Origin: UBA2040 sp002384725
Lineage (GTDB): Bacteria > Bacteroidota > Bacteroidia > Flavobacteriales_D > Crocinitomicaceae
Reading direction: 5' to 3'
Length of the DNA: 64,000 nucleotides
Assembly (NCBI GenBank): GCA_963926475.1
Contig: CAWUXE010000013.1
Location: 1-64,000 of the forward strand
Below the pieces are notes generated by a model. That model was given only the letters and a program-made list of their open reading frames with translations, made no database searches and was not told the origin of the DNA. Made by a program: the position numbers and the translations under genes. Every line of letters begins with the position of its first letter. Within the stretch, counting starts at the first letter, position 1. Of this stretch, positions 26,446 through 35,386 are shown one piece after another.

Positions 26446-27666
26446 TTAGTTCTTGATGATTTTAGAAGAGAAATTTCCTTTGCTTGTCGTTCCTTGTAAC
26501 AAATAGGTTCCAGAAGCCAAATGGGCTATGTTTAATTCACCTATTTTTTGCTCCAATAAAACTTGTCCGGAAAGATTCAAGATTTGAACGAATTGAATAT
26601 TTCCTTCTGTTTGAATCGTCAAATGATCGGTAGCAGGATTCGGGTAAACGGATACTTTAGCCTTGTCCAATTCTTGTATTCCAGCCGTATTTTGGAAATA
26701 ATAATTGTTTTCGTCAATAGAGAAAAGGCCAGGAGTGCCAATTCCTTGTTTTTCTTCCCGTTTTATTAAAAATCCATCTGAGTCATATTGATACAAATTC
26801 AGTTCTATAGTATCACCAGCAACGGTCAATAGGTATTCTGCAATTTGATTTTGAGCGGTATATTGAAAATATCCGTTCGCATAAATATATGCGGTTGGCG
26901 TGTTGTTGGCCACATCGTAAGCAATAAAACTTGTAGGATTGGATCCCGTATAACCATAAGTCACACGATAAAGCCATTCAAGACCACTTCCGTTATCAAA
27001 AAACAAGTCGCAATTTTGTACGTTGTTTCCAATCCAAGAAATATCTGTTTTGGAATCCTCGATTAAGGTACTTGATTGCCAATCTAATGAATAACTTTTG
27101 TATTTGATTAGCTTGTTCGTTCCTGTCTGATACCAAGACGTGTCTGTGTAGTCTAGAACAACGCTTGGTGTAAATTGGTAAAACGAGCGTGTTAATTGGT
27201 TGCCAAGCGCATCGTAAGAGTACGTCGTGCTGTCTACCGTCTCCCAAACACTTGAATTATCGACTTGAGATTTACTTACTGTCTTTAACCCTGAAGCGTC
27301 GTAAGTGTTCAAAACTCGATAGTTACCATCCGTGTTGGCTTCCGTAATTTGATTAAAAACCACTGTATTTTGGATGGTTGAAATTAGACTCAAAGGATAC
27401 GAACTTCCCGAATATCTCAAAACTTGATCGCAAGGAACGTCCGTAATTTCAGGTTGAACGAAGTACATGATGTCTCCGGTAAAATTAAATTTCAATTTAA
27501 ATTCGTTGAGCGATCCTTGCCAATTGTTGTAATTGTGTTTGTTCGAATCGATATAGACGACATTGGAATTTCCATCAATGTATCTGTAGGTTGATGAAAC
27601 CAGCTTTTTTTGCCCAAAAGCTAAACTAGAGGTAATGGCAAATGAAAAGAGTAGTGTTTTTTTCAT
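26446..27666 (-). CDS. T9SS cargo protein with type A C-terminal sorting domain
   Basis: A 406-residue protein with signal peptide (MKKTLLFSFAITSSLAFGQ). The middle contains YD-type repeat fragments such as NTYDASGLKTV, YSYDALGNQLTR and YQYDSDGFLIKR, reminiscent of RHS/YD repeats in surface proteins. The last 75 residues are the T9SS sorting domain: KVSVYPNPATDHLTIQ, VQILNLSGQVLLEQ, then SGTYLLQGTT and a terminal SKIIKN. It should be exported by the GldKLMN system encoded in this window. Function beyond surface display or release is unknown. Confidence 0.82.
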   Translation of the reverse strand: MKKTLLFSFAITSSLAFGQKKLVSSTYRYIDGNSNVVYIDSNKHNYNNWQGSLNEFKLKFNFTGDIMYFVQPEITDVPCDQVLRYSGSSYPLSLISTIQNTVVFNQITEANTDGNYRVLNTYDASGLKTVSKSQVDNSSVWETVDSTTYSYDALGNQLTRSFYQFTPSVVLDYTDTSWYQTGTNKLIKYKSYSLDWQSSTLIEDSKTDISWIGNNVQNCDLFFDNGSGLEWLYRVTYGYTGSNPTSFIAYDVANNTPTAYIYANGYFQYTAQNQIAEYLLTVAGDTIELNLYQYDSDGFLIKREEKQGIGTPGLFSIDENNYYFQNTAGIQELDKAKVSVYPNPATDHLTIQTEGNIQFVQILNLSGQVLLEQKIGELNIAHLASGTYLLQGTTSKGNFSSKIIKN

Positions 27667-27747
27667 AATGATGTATTAAGTAAAAATAGTTCATTTTTAA
27701 ACCAATATATTCTTAAGGACGAATTTATTTCACCAAAGGTTGTCAAA

Positions 27748-27793
27748 AAAAAACCCCCCGATTCCGATAGCTATCGGAACTGAGGGATTCTAT
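27748..27793 (-). terminator. groEL terminator built on an 18-base perfect palindrome
   Basis: TTCCGATAGCTATCGGAA at 27762-27779 is a perfect palindrome. On the minus strand it extends to a longer imperfect stem (CCCTCAG side against CGGGGGG side) followed by TTTTTTTT, as expected for a terminator of the groES-groEL unit. The same palindrome core is common in Bacteroidota intergenic DNA (from memory). Confidence 0.65.
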
Positions 27794-27881
27794 ATATTGT
27801 CGTTCGTCACATCCGCAAAGCGGGAGATCAGAAACGGAAATAGCGCCAACAAGAATTGGACACTAAGACTTTTCGAATGGC

Positions 27882-27922
27882 GAATTACGGATTAGCGAAT
27901 TTAATCCGCAATCCGCTAATTC
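27882..27922. repeat. imperfect inverted repeat beside groEL stop
   Basis: GAATTACGGATT at 27882-27893 is nearly the reverse complement of AATCCGCTAATTC at 27910-27922, with one extra base in the second arm. It starts just two bases after the groEL stop codon on the minus strand and looks like a dispersed intergenic repeat. The remaining 90 bases between it and the terminator show nothing else. Confidence 0.5.
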
Positions 27923-27924
27923 AA

Positions 27925-29559
27925 TTACATCATGCCCGGCATTCCACCACCCATTCCTGCGTGTGAATGTCCAGCTTCATCTTCTGGTTCGTCTGCAATA
28001 ACGCACTCTGTCGTCAACAACATAGAAGCAATAGAAGCTGCATTTTCAATAGCGATTCTCGTCACTTTTGTTGGGTCAATAACACCAGCTTTGTACAAGT
28101 TTTCAAACTTCTCTGTTCTAGCGTTGAATCCGAAATCACCTTTTCCTTCTTTTACTTTCTGAACGATGATCGCACCTTCTTCACCTGCATTGGCAATGAT
28201 TTGACGCAATGGCTCTTCTACCGCACGACGTACGATTTGGATTCCTGTATCTTCATCTTCGTTCAGTCCTTTCAATTTATCCAATGAAGGAATAGCTCTA
28301 ATCAAAGCAACTCCACCACCAGGAACAATTCCTTCCTGTACAGCAGCTCTTGTTGCAGCCAATGCATCGTCAACTCTGTCTTTTTTGTTTTTCATTTCAA
28401 CCTCAGTCGCAGCACCAACATAAAGAACAGCAACACCTCCAGCTAATTTAGCCAAACGCTCTTGCAATTTCTCTTTGTCGTAATCGGAAGTTGTGTTTTC
28501 CAATTGCGCTTTGATTTGATTTACACGTCCAGCGATATCTGCTTTTTTACCAGCACCGTTGATGATAGTCGTATTCTCTTTGTCGATGTCCACTTTGACA
28601 GCAGTTCCCAACATGTCCATCGTCGTGTTTTCCAGAGTCATTCCTCTTTCTTCAGAAATCACTTGTCCACCCGTCAATATTGCGATGTCTTCCAACATTG
28701 CTTTTCTTCTGTCACCGAATCCTGGAGCTTTAACAGCAGCCACTTTCAGTGAACCTCTAATTCTATTTACAACCAAAGTTGCCAATGCTTCACCGTCCAA
28801 ATCTTCAGCGATAATCAACAAAGACTTTCCAGCTTGAGCAACAGGTTCCAAAACAGGAAGTAATTCCTTCATGTTCGAGATTTTCTTGTCGTAAATCAAG
28901 ATCAAAGGATTCTCCATTTCAGTAATCATCTTTTCTGTATTCGTTACGAAATACGGAGATAAATAACCTCTGTCGAACTGCATTCCTTCCACAGTTTTTA
29001 CCTCTGTTTCTGTTCCTTTTGCTTCTTCAACTGTGATTACACCATCGTTTCCAACTACTTTCATTGCATGAGCAATCAACGCACCGATGGTTTCGTCGTT
29101 GTTTGCTGAGATAGAAGCAATTTGCTTGATTTTCTTGTTGTCTGAACCAACTTCGCTCGATTGCTCACGCAAAGAATTCACCACTTCGATAACCGCTTTG
29201 TCTATGCCGCGTTTCAAATCCATTGGATTCGCGCCAGCAGCAACATTTTTCATTCCTGCACCAATGATTGCTTGAGCAAGAACGGTTGCAGTTGTTGTTC
29301 CATCACCAGCGATATCAGCTGTTTTTGAAGCTACTTCTTTCACCATTTGAGCACCCATGTTCTCAATCGGATCTTTCAATTCTATTTCTTTCGCTACAGT
29401 AACACCATCTTTTGTGATGTGTGGAGCGCCAAATTTCTTCCCAATAACAACGTTACGTCCTTTTGGTCCAAGTGTCACTTTCACGGCGTTCGCCAATGCG
29501 TCAACACCTCTTTTTAATTTCTCTCTCGCTTCTACGTCGAATAATATTTCTTTTGCCAT
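27925..29559 (-). CDS. groEL: chaperonin GroEL (Hsp60)
   Basis: The 544-residue subunit forms the tetradecameric folding chamber. Visible signatures are VTLGPKGRNVVIGKKFGAP near the N-terminus, the ATP-binding DGTTTATVLAQAI segment, AAVEEGIVPGGG-like ATRAAVQEGIVPGGGVAL, and a Gly-Met-rich C-terminus (GMGGGMPGMM). Length is standard. groES lies 20 bases upstream. Codon use is strongly biased, as expected for an abundant protein. Confidence 0.98.
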   Translation of the reverse strand: MAKEILFDVEAREKLKRGVDALANAVKVTLGPKGRNVVIGKKFGAPHITKDGVTVAKEIELKDPIENMGAQMVKEVASKTADIAGDGTTTATVLAQAIIGAGMKNVAAGANPMDLKRGIDKAVIEVVNSLREQSSEVGSDNKKIKQIASISANNDETIGALIAHAMKVVGNDGVITVEEAKGTETEVKTVEGMQFDRGYLSPYFVTNTEKMITEMENPLILIYDKKISNMKELLPVLEPVAQAGKSLLIIAEDLDGEALATLVVNRIRGSLKVAAVKAPGFGDRRKAMLEDIAILTGGQVISEERGMTLENTTMDMLGTAVKVDIDKENTTIINGAGKKADIAGRVNQIKAQLENTTSDYDKEKLQERLAKLAGGVAVLYVGAATEVEMKNKKDRVDDALAATRAAVQEGIVPGGGVALIRAIPSLDKLKGLNEDEDTGIQIVRRAVEEPLRQIIANAGEEGAIIVQKVKEGKGDFGFNARTEKFENLYKAGVIDPTKVTRIAIENAASIASMLLTTECVIADEPEDEAGHSHAGMGGGMPGMM

Positions 29560-29579
29560 TTTCTATGTTTTTAAGGTGA

Positions 29580-29855
29580 TTAAAGTATCCCGTAAATGTC
29601 TGATTCTCTCATGATGAGGTAATCTTTTCCTTCTAATTTGATTTCAGTTCCTGAATACTGTCCGTATAAGACCAAATCACCTTTTTTCACGGTAACAGGT
29701 TCATCCACTTTTCCAGGTCCAACTGCGATTACTTTTCCTTGCAAAGGCTTTTCCTTCGCGGTATCAGGAATAATAATACCACTCGCTGTTTTTTGTTCTG
29801 CCGGCGCTGCTTCTATAAGAACGCGATCGGCCAATGGTTTAAATTTTACTGACAT
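29580..29855 (-). CDS. groES: co-chaperonin GroES (Hsp10)
   Basis: The 91-residue lid protein of GroEL. It starts MSVKFKPLADRVLIE and has the mobile-loop region EQKTASGIIIPDTAKEKPLQG and the dome/strand GDLVLYGQYSGTEI. An in-frame extension upstream (beginning MAQYSSNRK) is open but does not belong to the family, so the start at 29855 is preferred. It is the first gene of groES-groEL. Confidence 0.96.
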   Translation of the reverse strand: MSVKFKPLADRVLIEAAPAEQKTASGIIIPDTAKEKPLQGKVIAVGPGKVDEPVTVKKGDLVLYGQYSGTEIKLEGKDYLIMRESDIYGIL

Positions 29856-29896
29856 ATTTTTATAATTTGAGTTTTGTTTTTTACTTTTTCTATTGC

Positions 29897-29911
29897 TCGA
29901 ATATTGTGCCA
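29897..29911 (-). promoter_or_regulatory. possible sigma-54-like or -7 element before groES
   Basis: The minus strand reads TGGCACAATATTCGA. The -24 half (TGGCAC) fits sigma-54, but the -12 half is TCGA in place of TTGC. TATTCGAG here could instead be a poor -7 box. No CIRCE inverted repeat is seen upstream of groES. Confidence 0.25.
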
Positions 29912-29956
29912 TCCAATGAATTCAGACAGAATTGCATCTTTAAAAAGGTTAGCGCA

Positions 29957-29989
29957 TAAAAAATGTCAGTACGAGTGACATACTGACAT
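29957..29989 (-). terminator. terminator after secG
   Basis: ATGTCAGTA at 29963-29971 pairs perfectly with TACTGACAT at 29981-29989. On the minus strand the hairpin is followed by TTTTTT. It separates the miaB-secG operon from groES-groEL. Confidence 0.75.
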
Positions 29990-30012
29990 CTAAATCTCTT
30001 GAGAGAAGTTTC

Positions 30013-30309
30013 TTATTCGTTTCCAGCTGGAGCTGTAGGCTGACCTGGTTGCTCTGTTTGAGTTGGTTGTTCTACTTCAATCACTTCAGGTTTGTTTCTC
30101 AATGTCAACAAAATACTAAATAACATAATCACAGACGCCAAAGTCCATGTTCCTTTAACGATAAAGTTGTTTGTTTTTTGAACACCACCCAATTGTTGAG
30201 CTGATCCAAAATCACTACTCAATCCACCTCCTTTTGGATTCTGAACGAAAACGAGGAAAGTAAGCAAGATACTTGCTAGGATGATGATAATTTGAAATAA
30301 AATATCCAT
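30013..30309 (-). CDS. secG: protein translocase subunit SecG
   Basis: A 98-residue inner-membrane protein with two hydrophobic helices (residues 2-20 and 52-70) joined by the family motif NPKGGGLSSDFGSAQQLGG. It stabilises SecYEG during protein export. The C-terminus is a Pro/Gln/Thr-rich tail (QPTQTEQPGQPTAPAGNE). It is the last gene of the miaB-secG minus-strand operon, six bases after the TPR gene, with a terminator beyond. Confidence 0.93.
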   Translation of the reverse strand: MDILFQIIIILASILLTFLVFVQNPKGGGLSSDFGSAQQLGGVQKTNNFIVKGTWTLASVIMLFSILLTLRNKPEVIEVEQPTQTEQPGQPTAPAGNE

Positions 30310-30315
30310 GACTAA

Positions 30316-31950
30316 TTATTTGTTTTTCTTTAATTTCTTAATTTGGTTTGCAAAGAAACTCTTTTTTTCTGGATTAAGCAACATTAATTGATGATAGCAT
30401 TCGATTGCTTTTGAAAAACTTCCTTGCAACACATAAATTTCCGCCAAAGTCTCACTTACAGGCATTTCTTTTTCGCTCAAACTCGCCTTCGCAATTTTAG
30501 AAACTTTAAAGAATTCAGCTGCTTTTTTCTGTGGAGCTTCAGTCTTAGAAATACGTGTTATTTTGGGGTCTTCTTGAATGAATTTGTCTAAAATTTCGTT
30601 GGCTCTTTGTTTTACTTGATATTCCTGAGAGTGAGTATTAGCACTAACTTTCAACCAATCAATGAATGAACGTTTTTCGTTCGCTAGTTTTTGCTCGAAA
30701 CCGGTTACTATTTCAGATGAATCTTCCGTTATTTCTTCTATCTCTTCTGTGATTTCGTTTTCCTTTAATGTTAAATGGTAACTTTCCGCCAAAGCATGAG
30801 AAGTTATTTCATCGAGCTCGGGAACTTCGCTTTTTTCAATTAAATCCAAAGATATTTCTTGGGCAAATTCAGACGGTTGTGTTTGATCAATTTCGACATT
30901 TTCTATTACTTTTTCTTCAAATAAATCAGCCGAAGGGTCAAAGGAGGAAAGGGGTTGTATTTCATTCGCTACGAATACTTCTTCGGCAACAGGTTCGATT
31001 TCGGGTTCAACTTCCAATTCTCGCTCAACATAGCTCTCAATATCCACACGTAATTCATGTATTTCTGGTTCGATCAATTCAGTTTCAATTATCTCCTCTG
31101 AAATAATGGTCTTCGATTCTATTTCAAGCTCACCAGCAGGCGGTTCGTCGTTATTTTCGTAAGTCAGCAGTTCTGGAATTTCTTCCTCCAAGGAAACTTC
31201 AGGAACTACTTCGCTTTCTTCAATTTCTGTAATTGGGTCGATTACTTCAACTTCTGCAACTTCGGTAACTTTTTCTTCAATCTCAATATTCGGTTCTTCG
31301 GAAACAATGACAGGAATTATCGTCTCTGGAATTTCGTCAAAATCAATCGGATTTATTTCGTCATCATCAAAGTGAACTTGCACAGGTTCAAACGACATTT
31401 CTTGCACTTCGAAGGTTTCAAAATTGGAGTTATCTGTAGTCAACTCCATTTCCGCTCTTTCAATTACGCGTGCTTCAGCAACCTCTTTTACTATTTCTTT
31501 TTCAGGGACAACCTCTTCAGCAGGAATTGGTTCAATTTCTTGTTCAGGAGAATTTTCGAAAACTTCTTCTACAATTTCTATTTGCTGAATTGGTTCTGAA
31601 ATGATTTCTTCTGCAGCCACAATTGTGGTAATTATTTCTTCGGCTACCATTTCCGTAATTGGAGTGGGTGTTTCAACTGAAATAATTGGTGTTTCAATCG
31701 TCGTTTCTACAACTTGTTCAACCGAATTGATTAATTGGTACAAATGCGCTCTGTCACTGATTCGGAATGCATGTTGATTTAGCGACTCTTCAAAATTGAT
31801 CGATTTGGTTTTACCCAAGGTTTGAAGCAACAAAATAGGAAAACTTTGAGCGTACGGATACTTTTCAATCAGTTTCTCAATTTCTTGAATATCATCAACT
31901 GTGCAAAGTGATGGATTAGCAATTTTGTGCGCTATATCTTCTACCGTCAT
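30316..31950 (-). CDS. Glu-rich protein with N-terminal helical domain and C-terminal TPR
   Basis: A 544-residue protein. Residues 1-80 form a helical domain (EIEKLIEKYPYAQSFPILLL then ALGK-like) typical of a Bacteroidota family found between lptE and secG. Residues 85-430 are a long low-complexity region dominated by Glu, Ile, Val and Pro with recurrent EEI/EIE/EPE patterns. The last 60 residues (SETLAEIYVLQGSFSKAIEC and YHQLMLLNPEKKSFFANQI) are a tetratricopeptide pair. It lacks a signal peptide, so it is likely cytosolic. The start overlaps the lptE stop as TAATG. Function is unknown; the operon suggests a link to envelope biogenesis. Confidence 0.75.
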   Translation of the reverse strand: MTVEDIAHKIANPSLCTVDDIQEIEKLIEKYPYAQSFPILLLQTLGKTKSINFEESLNQHAFRISDRAHLYQLINSVEQVVETTIETPIISVETPTPITEMVAEEIITTIVAAEEIISEPIQQIEIVEEVFENSPEQEIEPIPAEEVVPEKEIVKEVAEARVIERAEMELTTDNSNFETFEVQEMSFEPVQVHFDDDEINPIDFDEIPETIIPVIVSEEPNIEIEEKVTEVAEVEVIDPITEIEESEVVPEVSLEEEIPELLTYENNDEPPAGELEIESKTIISEEIIETELIEPEIHELRVDIESYVERELEVEPEIEPVAEEVFVANEIQPLSSFDPSADLFEEKVIENVEIDQTQPSEFAQEISLDLIEKSEVPELDEITSHALAESYHLTLKENEITEEIEEITEDSSEIVTGFEQKLANEKRSFIDWLKVSANTHSQEYQVKQRANEILDKFIQEDPKITRISKTEAPQKKAAEFFKVSKIAKASLSEKEMPVSETLAEIYVLQGSFSKAIECYHQLMLLNPEKKSFFANQIKKLKKNK

Positions 31951-32456
31951 TACCAACCAGACATTAATTTAGCGACCACATCCTGCACCATTTGCGCGTT
32001 TATTTCTTCTATCAATTGACTTTCCACTGACGATATATCTTTGTTCGAATCGAAATCCATGAATTTGCTCAAAGATAAAGTCATTTTGTCTTCTTCTGGT
32101 TTTGTAATGAAAATTGTGAAATTAGCGGTAATTGTCAATCTGTTTTTCGCAGCCACATCTCCCGGTTGGAGAGCAATTGGAGAAACATTATATCCATTTA
32201 CGACACCTTCAATATTAACTTCTGCCGAATTGCTTGGATTCAATAGTAAAGTAGTGTTGTTTTGAATGCCATCTCGCAAAGCTTCTGTCAATTGAGAAGA
32301 GTAAGAGTTAGGCGCTGTTGCCGAATTATTGTCCAATGTTTTTACAGTGAACGTTTTCCATTCCTCAGGCATTGTTCCGTCCACGAAAGTAAAGCGTGAA
32401 GGCCAACAAGATGTTAACGTGAACCCAACAAATAATGTAAAAACAAATTTCATCAT
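31950..32456 (-). CDS. lptE: LptE-family outer-membrane lipoprotein
   Basis: A 168-residue lipoprotein with lipobox TLTSC (lipidated Cys17). The mature protein begins with WPSRFTFVDGTMPEEWKTFTV and continues with the beta-alpha layout of the Bacteroidota LptE family, which plugs the LptD barrel for LPS delivery to the cell surface. Its start overlaps the sigma-54 activator gene by four bases, and its stop overlaps the TPR gene start by one base, so translation is coupled across the operon. Confidence 0.88.
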   Translation of the reverse strand: MMKFVFTLFVGFTLTSCWPSRFTFVDGTMPEEWKTFTVKTLDNNSATAPNSYSSQLTEALRDGIQNNTTLLLNPSNSAEVNIEGVVNGYNVSPIALQPGDVAAKNRLTITANFTIFITKPEEDKMTLSLSKFMDFDSNKDISSVESQLIEEINAQMVQDVVAKLMSGW

Positions 32457-33691
32457 AAATTCAAATTGTACTCTTTAATTTTTCGATACAAAGTTCGTTC
32501 TGAAATACCCAATTCTTCAGCAGCATATTTTCGCTTTCCTCGGTGTTTTTCAAGTGCTTTTTCTATCAATTCTTTTTCTTTGTCCTCCAAAGATAAAGAT
32601 TCTTCTACTTCTTCGTGCACTTCAAATTCTTCTTCCGTTTGGTGACCAAATTGGTAAGGCGCTTCCTCAGCTCTAGTAGGCGAAGGCAAAGCTCTGGTTC
32701 CCTTTGCATCAACATCAGTGTACATCTTTTTCACCATAGCCGATTGGTCGGATGTCAATTTGATATCTCCACCTTTGTTAACGATCTCCAAAACTAACTT
32801 CTTCAATTCATTCAAATCACCTTTCATATCGAAAAGAAATTTGTACATCAATTCACGCTCAGAAAAATCATCTGCGGTAGTTGTGTTTGCCAAAGCGGGT
32901 GTGTTGCTATAAGTCTTTGGCAAGAAGGAAGCCAATTTGAAAGCATCAATTTCTCGTTCCGTTTCAATCACCGATATTTGTTCTACAACGTTTTTCAATT
33001 GACGAATATTTCCTGGCCAGTTATATCGATTCACCACCTCCACTGCATCTGGATTCAATTTTATCGCTGGCATTCTATATTTGTCCGCAAAATCAGCTGA
33101 AAACTTTCTGAAAATCAAATGAATGTCGTCTTTTCTATCGCGTAAAGGCGGAAGTGAAATTGGGACGATGCTCAAACGATAAAATAAATCTTCTCTGAAT
33201 TTTCCAGAGGCAATCGCCTTTTGCATGTTCTCATTCGTCGCAGCAACAACACGAACGTCCGTTTTTATAACTTTCGACGAACCAACACGAATAAATTCTC
33301 CCGTTTCCAAAACTCGTAGCAAGCGAACTTGGGTTTGCATCGGTAATTCAGCAACTTCATCCAAGAAAATCGTTCCACCGTCTGCCACTTGAAAATATCC
33401 TTCGCGACTAGCGCTGGCTCCAGTGAAGGAACCTTTCTCATGTCCGAATAATTCTGAATCAATCGTTCCTTCGGGGATTGCACCGCAGTTTACAGCGATA
33501 TATTCACCGTGTTTTCGGCTACTCAATTGATGAATAACTTGTGGAATAATTTCTTTCCCCGTTCCGCTTTCGCCTGTGACTAAAACAGAAATATCGGTAG
33601 GGGCAACTTGGGCAGCAATTTCCAAGGCTCGGTTGAGAAGAGGCGCATTCCCAATGATGCCAAATCGCTGTTTTATCTGTTGTAAATTCAT
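32453..33691 (-). CDS. sigma-54-dependent transcriptional activator without receiver domain
   Basis: A 412-residue bacterial enhancer-binding protein. The AAA+ domain begins almost at residue 10: Walker A GESGTGKE at 40-47, the sigma-54 contact loop GSFTGA at 87-92 (usual GAFTGA, Ala to Ser), Walker B GGTIFLDEVAE at 105-115, and arginine-finger region later. A long acidic linker follows (EEEFEVHEEVEESLSLEDKE). The C-terminus is a Fis-type helix-turn-helix (KRKYAAEELGISERTLYRKI). There is no N-terminal REC or GAF domain, so activity must be controlled otherwise. It lies between miaB and lptE with four-base overlaps on both sides. Confidence 0.93.
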   Translation of the reverse strand: MNLQQIKQRFGIIGNAPLLNRALEIAAQVAPTDISVLVTGESGTGKEIIPQVIHQLSSRKHGEYIAVNCGAIPEGTIDSELFGHEKGSFTGASASREGYFQVADGGTIFLDEVAELPMQTQVRLLRVLETGEFIRVGSSKVIKTDVRVVAATNENMQKAIASGKFREDLFYRLSIVPISLPPLRDRKDDIHLIFRKFSADFADKYRMPAIKLNPDAVEVVNRYNWPGNIRQLKNVVEQISVIETEREIDAFKLASFLPKTYSNTPALANTTTADDFSERELMYKFLFDMKGDLNELKKLVLEIVNKGGDIKLTSDQSAMVKKMYTDVDAKGTRALPSPTRAEEAPYQFGHQTEEEFEVHEEVEESLSLEDKEKELIEKALEKHRGKRKYAAEELGISERTLYRKIKEYNLNL

Positions 33692-35166
33692 TTTAATTCA
33701 ATCTGTTGAATTGGGTGAGGGGGAACAAGTTCCACCACTTCTCCAATTAATGTTGCCGAGGTACACGAAGTGGCTTTCACCATCACATAATCACCTTTTT
33801 TGTAGGTTCCCTTTGTGAAAACATTTTTGGTTCCTTGCTCGTCTCGTCCAGTCAAATCGTCGTCGCTTCTCTTAGAGAAACCTTCAATCAAAACCTTACC
33901 AATTTTCCCAATTCGGGACTGGTTGTGGGTCAAGGAATGACTCAATTGCAATTCTATAACTTCTTGTAATCTTTTCTTTTTCAAGGCATCTGGAACATCG
34001 TCTTCAAACTTGCGTTCGGCCAATGTTTTCGGTCGTTCCGAATACTGATACATGTAGGCGAAACTAAATTTCACCTCCTTCATTAAAGAAAGTGTAGCCT
34101 GGTGCTCTTCATCTGTTTCGCCACAAAATCCGGTGATGATATCCGTTGAAATAGCATAATCAGGCACAATATTTCGAATCGCTTCTATTCGGTTCAAAAA
34201 CCATTCCCGCGAATAACCCCGATTCATGCGTTTCAGCATATCTGTGTGACCGCTTTGTACCGGTAAATGAATGTACGGAGCTATGTTTTCGTATTTCGCA
34301 ATGACGTGCAATACATCATCACCCATATCCTTTGGGTGAGAAGTCGAAAAACGAACTCTTAAATCGGGAGAAACTTGCGCCACCATTTCCATCAATTGAG
34401 CAAAGTTCGTTGTCGGTAAATTGTCATCACGAATTTCTCCTTTTGCCGATAAATTGTAGCGATAAGAATTGACGTTTTGTCCCAATAAAGTTACTTCGCG
34501 ATAGCCTGTATTGAACATTTCTGTACATTCTCGAACGATGGTTTGTGGATCTCTAGAACGTTCTCTTCCTCGTGTGAAAGGAACGACGCAAAATGAGCAC
34601 ATATTGTCGCAACCACGTGTGATGCTAACGAAACCAGAGATTCCGCCTTTGTCCAAGCGAACGGGTGAAATATCGGCATACGTTTCTTCTCTCGAAAGTA
34701 AAACATTTACCGCTTTTTGTCCTGTTCCAACTTCCTCAATTAGATTTGGTAAATCTCGATAAGAGTCCGGTCCGGCTACTATGTCAACTAATTTTTCTTC
34801 TTCTAATAAATTCTTTTTCAAACGTTCAGCCATGCAACCGAGTATGCCCACAACCAAATCTGGATTCTCTTTTTTCTGCGCTCTAAATTCCGTCAAACGT
34901 TTTCGAACGCGCTGTTCTGCTTTATCGCGAATGGAACAGGTGTTCATTAGTATTACATCTGCCTCGGCACTATTTTGGGTGGTTGAAAATCCTTCTTTCG
35001 CCAAAATCGATGCTACAACTTCGCTATCTGCAAAATTCATGGCGCACCCATAACTTTCTAGAAATAATTTTTTACCTCCTTTTTTAGCTTCTTCTGATAG
35101 CATCAAAGCTGTGCCTTGTTTGCTCTCGTCTATGGTCTTCTCTGATATGTCTTCTGTATGCTGCAT
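33688..35166 (-). CDS. miaB: tRNA-2-methylthio-N6-isopentenyladenosine synthase
   Basis: A 492-residue radical-SAM methylthiotransferase acting on A37 of tRNAs. The N-terminal cluster cysteines are in LESYGCAMNFADSE, MNTCSIRDKAEQRV and GILGCMAERLKK. The radical-SAM triad is RGCDNMCSFCVVPFTRGRERSR-like (CDNMCSFC). A TRAM domain forms the C-terminus (near residues 425-490). The ATG at 35166 is chosen; an upstream TTG at 35187 would add seven residues. It heads the operon miaB-activator-lptE-TPR-secG. Confidence 0.95.
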   Translation of the reverse strand: MQHTEDISEKTIDESKQGTALMLSEEAKKGGKKLFLESYGCAMNFADSEVVASILAKEGFSTTQNSAEADVILMNTCSIRDKAEQRVRKRLTEFRAQKKENPDLVVGILGCMAERLKKNLLEEEKLVDIVAGPDSYRDLPNLIEEVGTGQKAVNVLLSREETYADISPVRLDKGGISGFVSITRGCDNMCSFCVVPFTRGRERSRDPQTIVRECTEMFNTGYREVTLLGQNVNSYRYNLSAKGEIRDDNLPTTNFAQLMEMVAQVSPDLRVRFSTSHPKDMGDDVLHVIAKYENIAPYIHLPVQSGHTDMLKRMNRGYSREWFLNRIEAIRNIVPDYAISTDIITGFCGETDEEHQATLSLMKEVKFSFAYMYQYSERPKTLAERKFEDDVPDALKKKRLQEVIELQLSHSLTHNQSRIGKIGKVLIEGFSKRSDDDLTGRDEQGTKNVFTKGTYKKGDYVMVKATSCTSATLIGEVVELVPPHPIQQIELK

Positions 35167-35312
35167 CGTTCTGTTTACCGCACACAAAGATATAATTAAA
35201 TCTAAAACTATGTCAAAATGTCAGTACGATTATTCAGATTTTATCATTTTATCATTTTTAAATTCTTTTACGTAGTAAGTAGGTTAAAATAAGGTAAGAT
35301 TTGATAAGGTAC

Positions 35313-35344
35313 TTGCAAAATCGTTTTTTTACCCTTTATCTTTG
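35313..35344 (+). promoter_or_regulatory. topA promoter (-33 TTG, -7 TATCTTTG)
   Basis: TTG at 35313-35315 and TATCTTTG at 35337-35344 are 21 bases apart, within the range known for Bacteroidota promoters. The topA ATG follows 42 bases after the -7 box. Confidence 0.65.
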
Positions 35345-35386
35345 CGTCGAATTTGGTATCATCCGTTTTCCCGCACAATTGAACTT

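Noticed and set aside
29962..35230. Shared 13-base string AATGTCAGTACGA at about 29962 and 35217
   Set aside because: The second copy lacks the pairing arm found at the first, so it is probably chance or a degenerate repeat without supported function.
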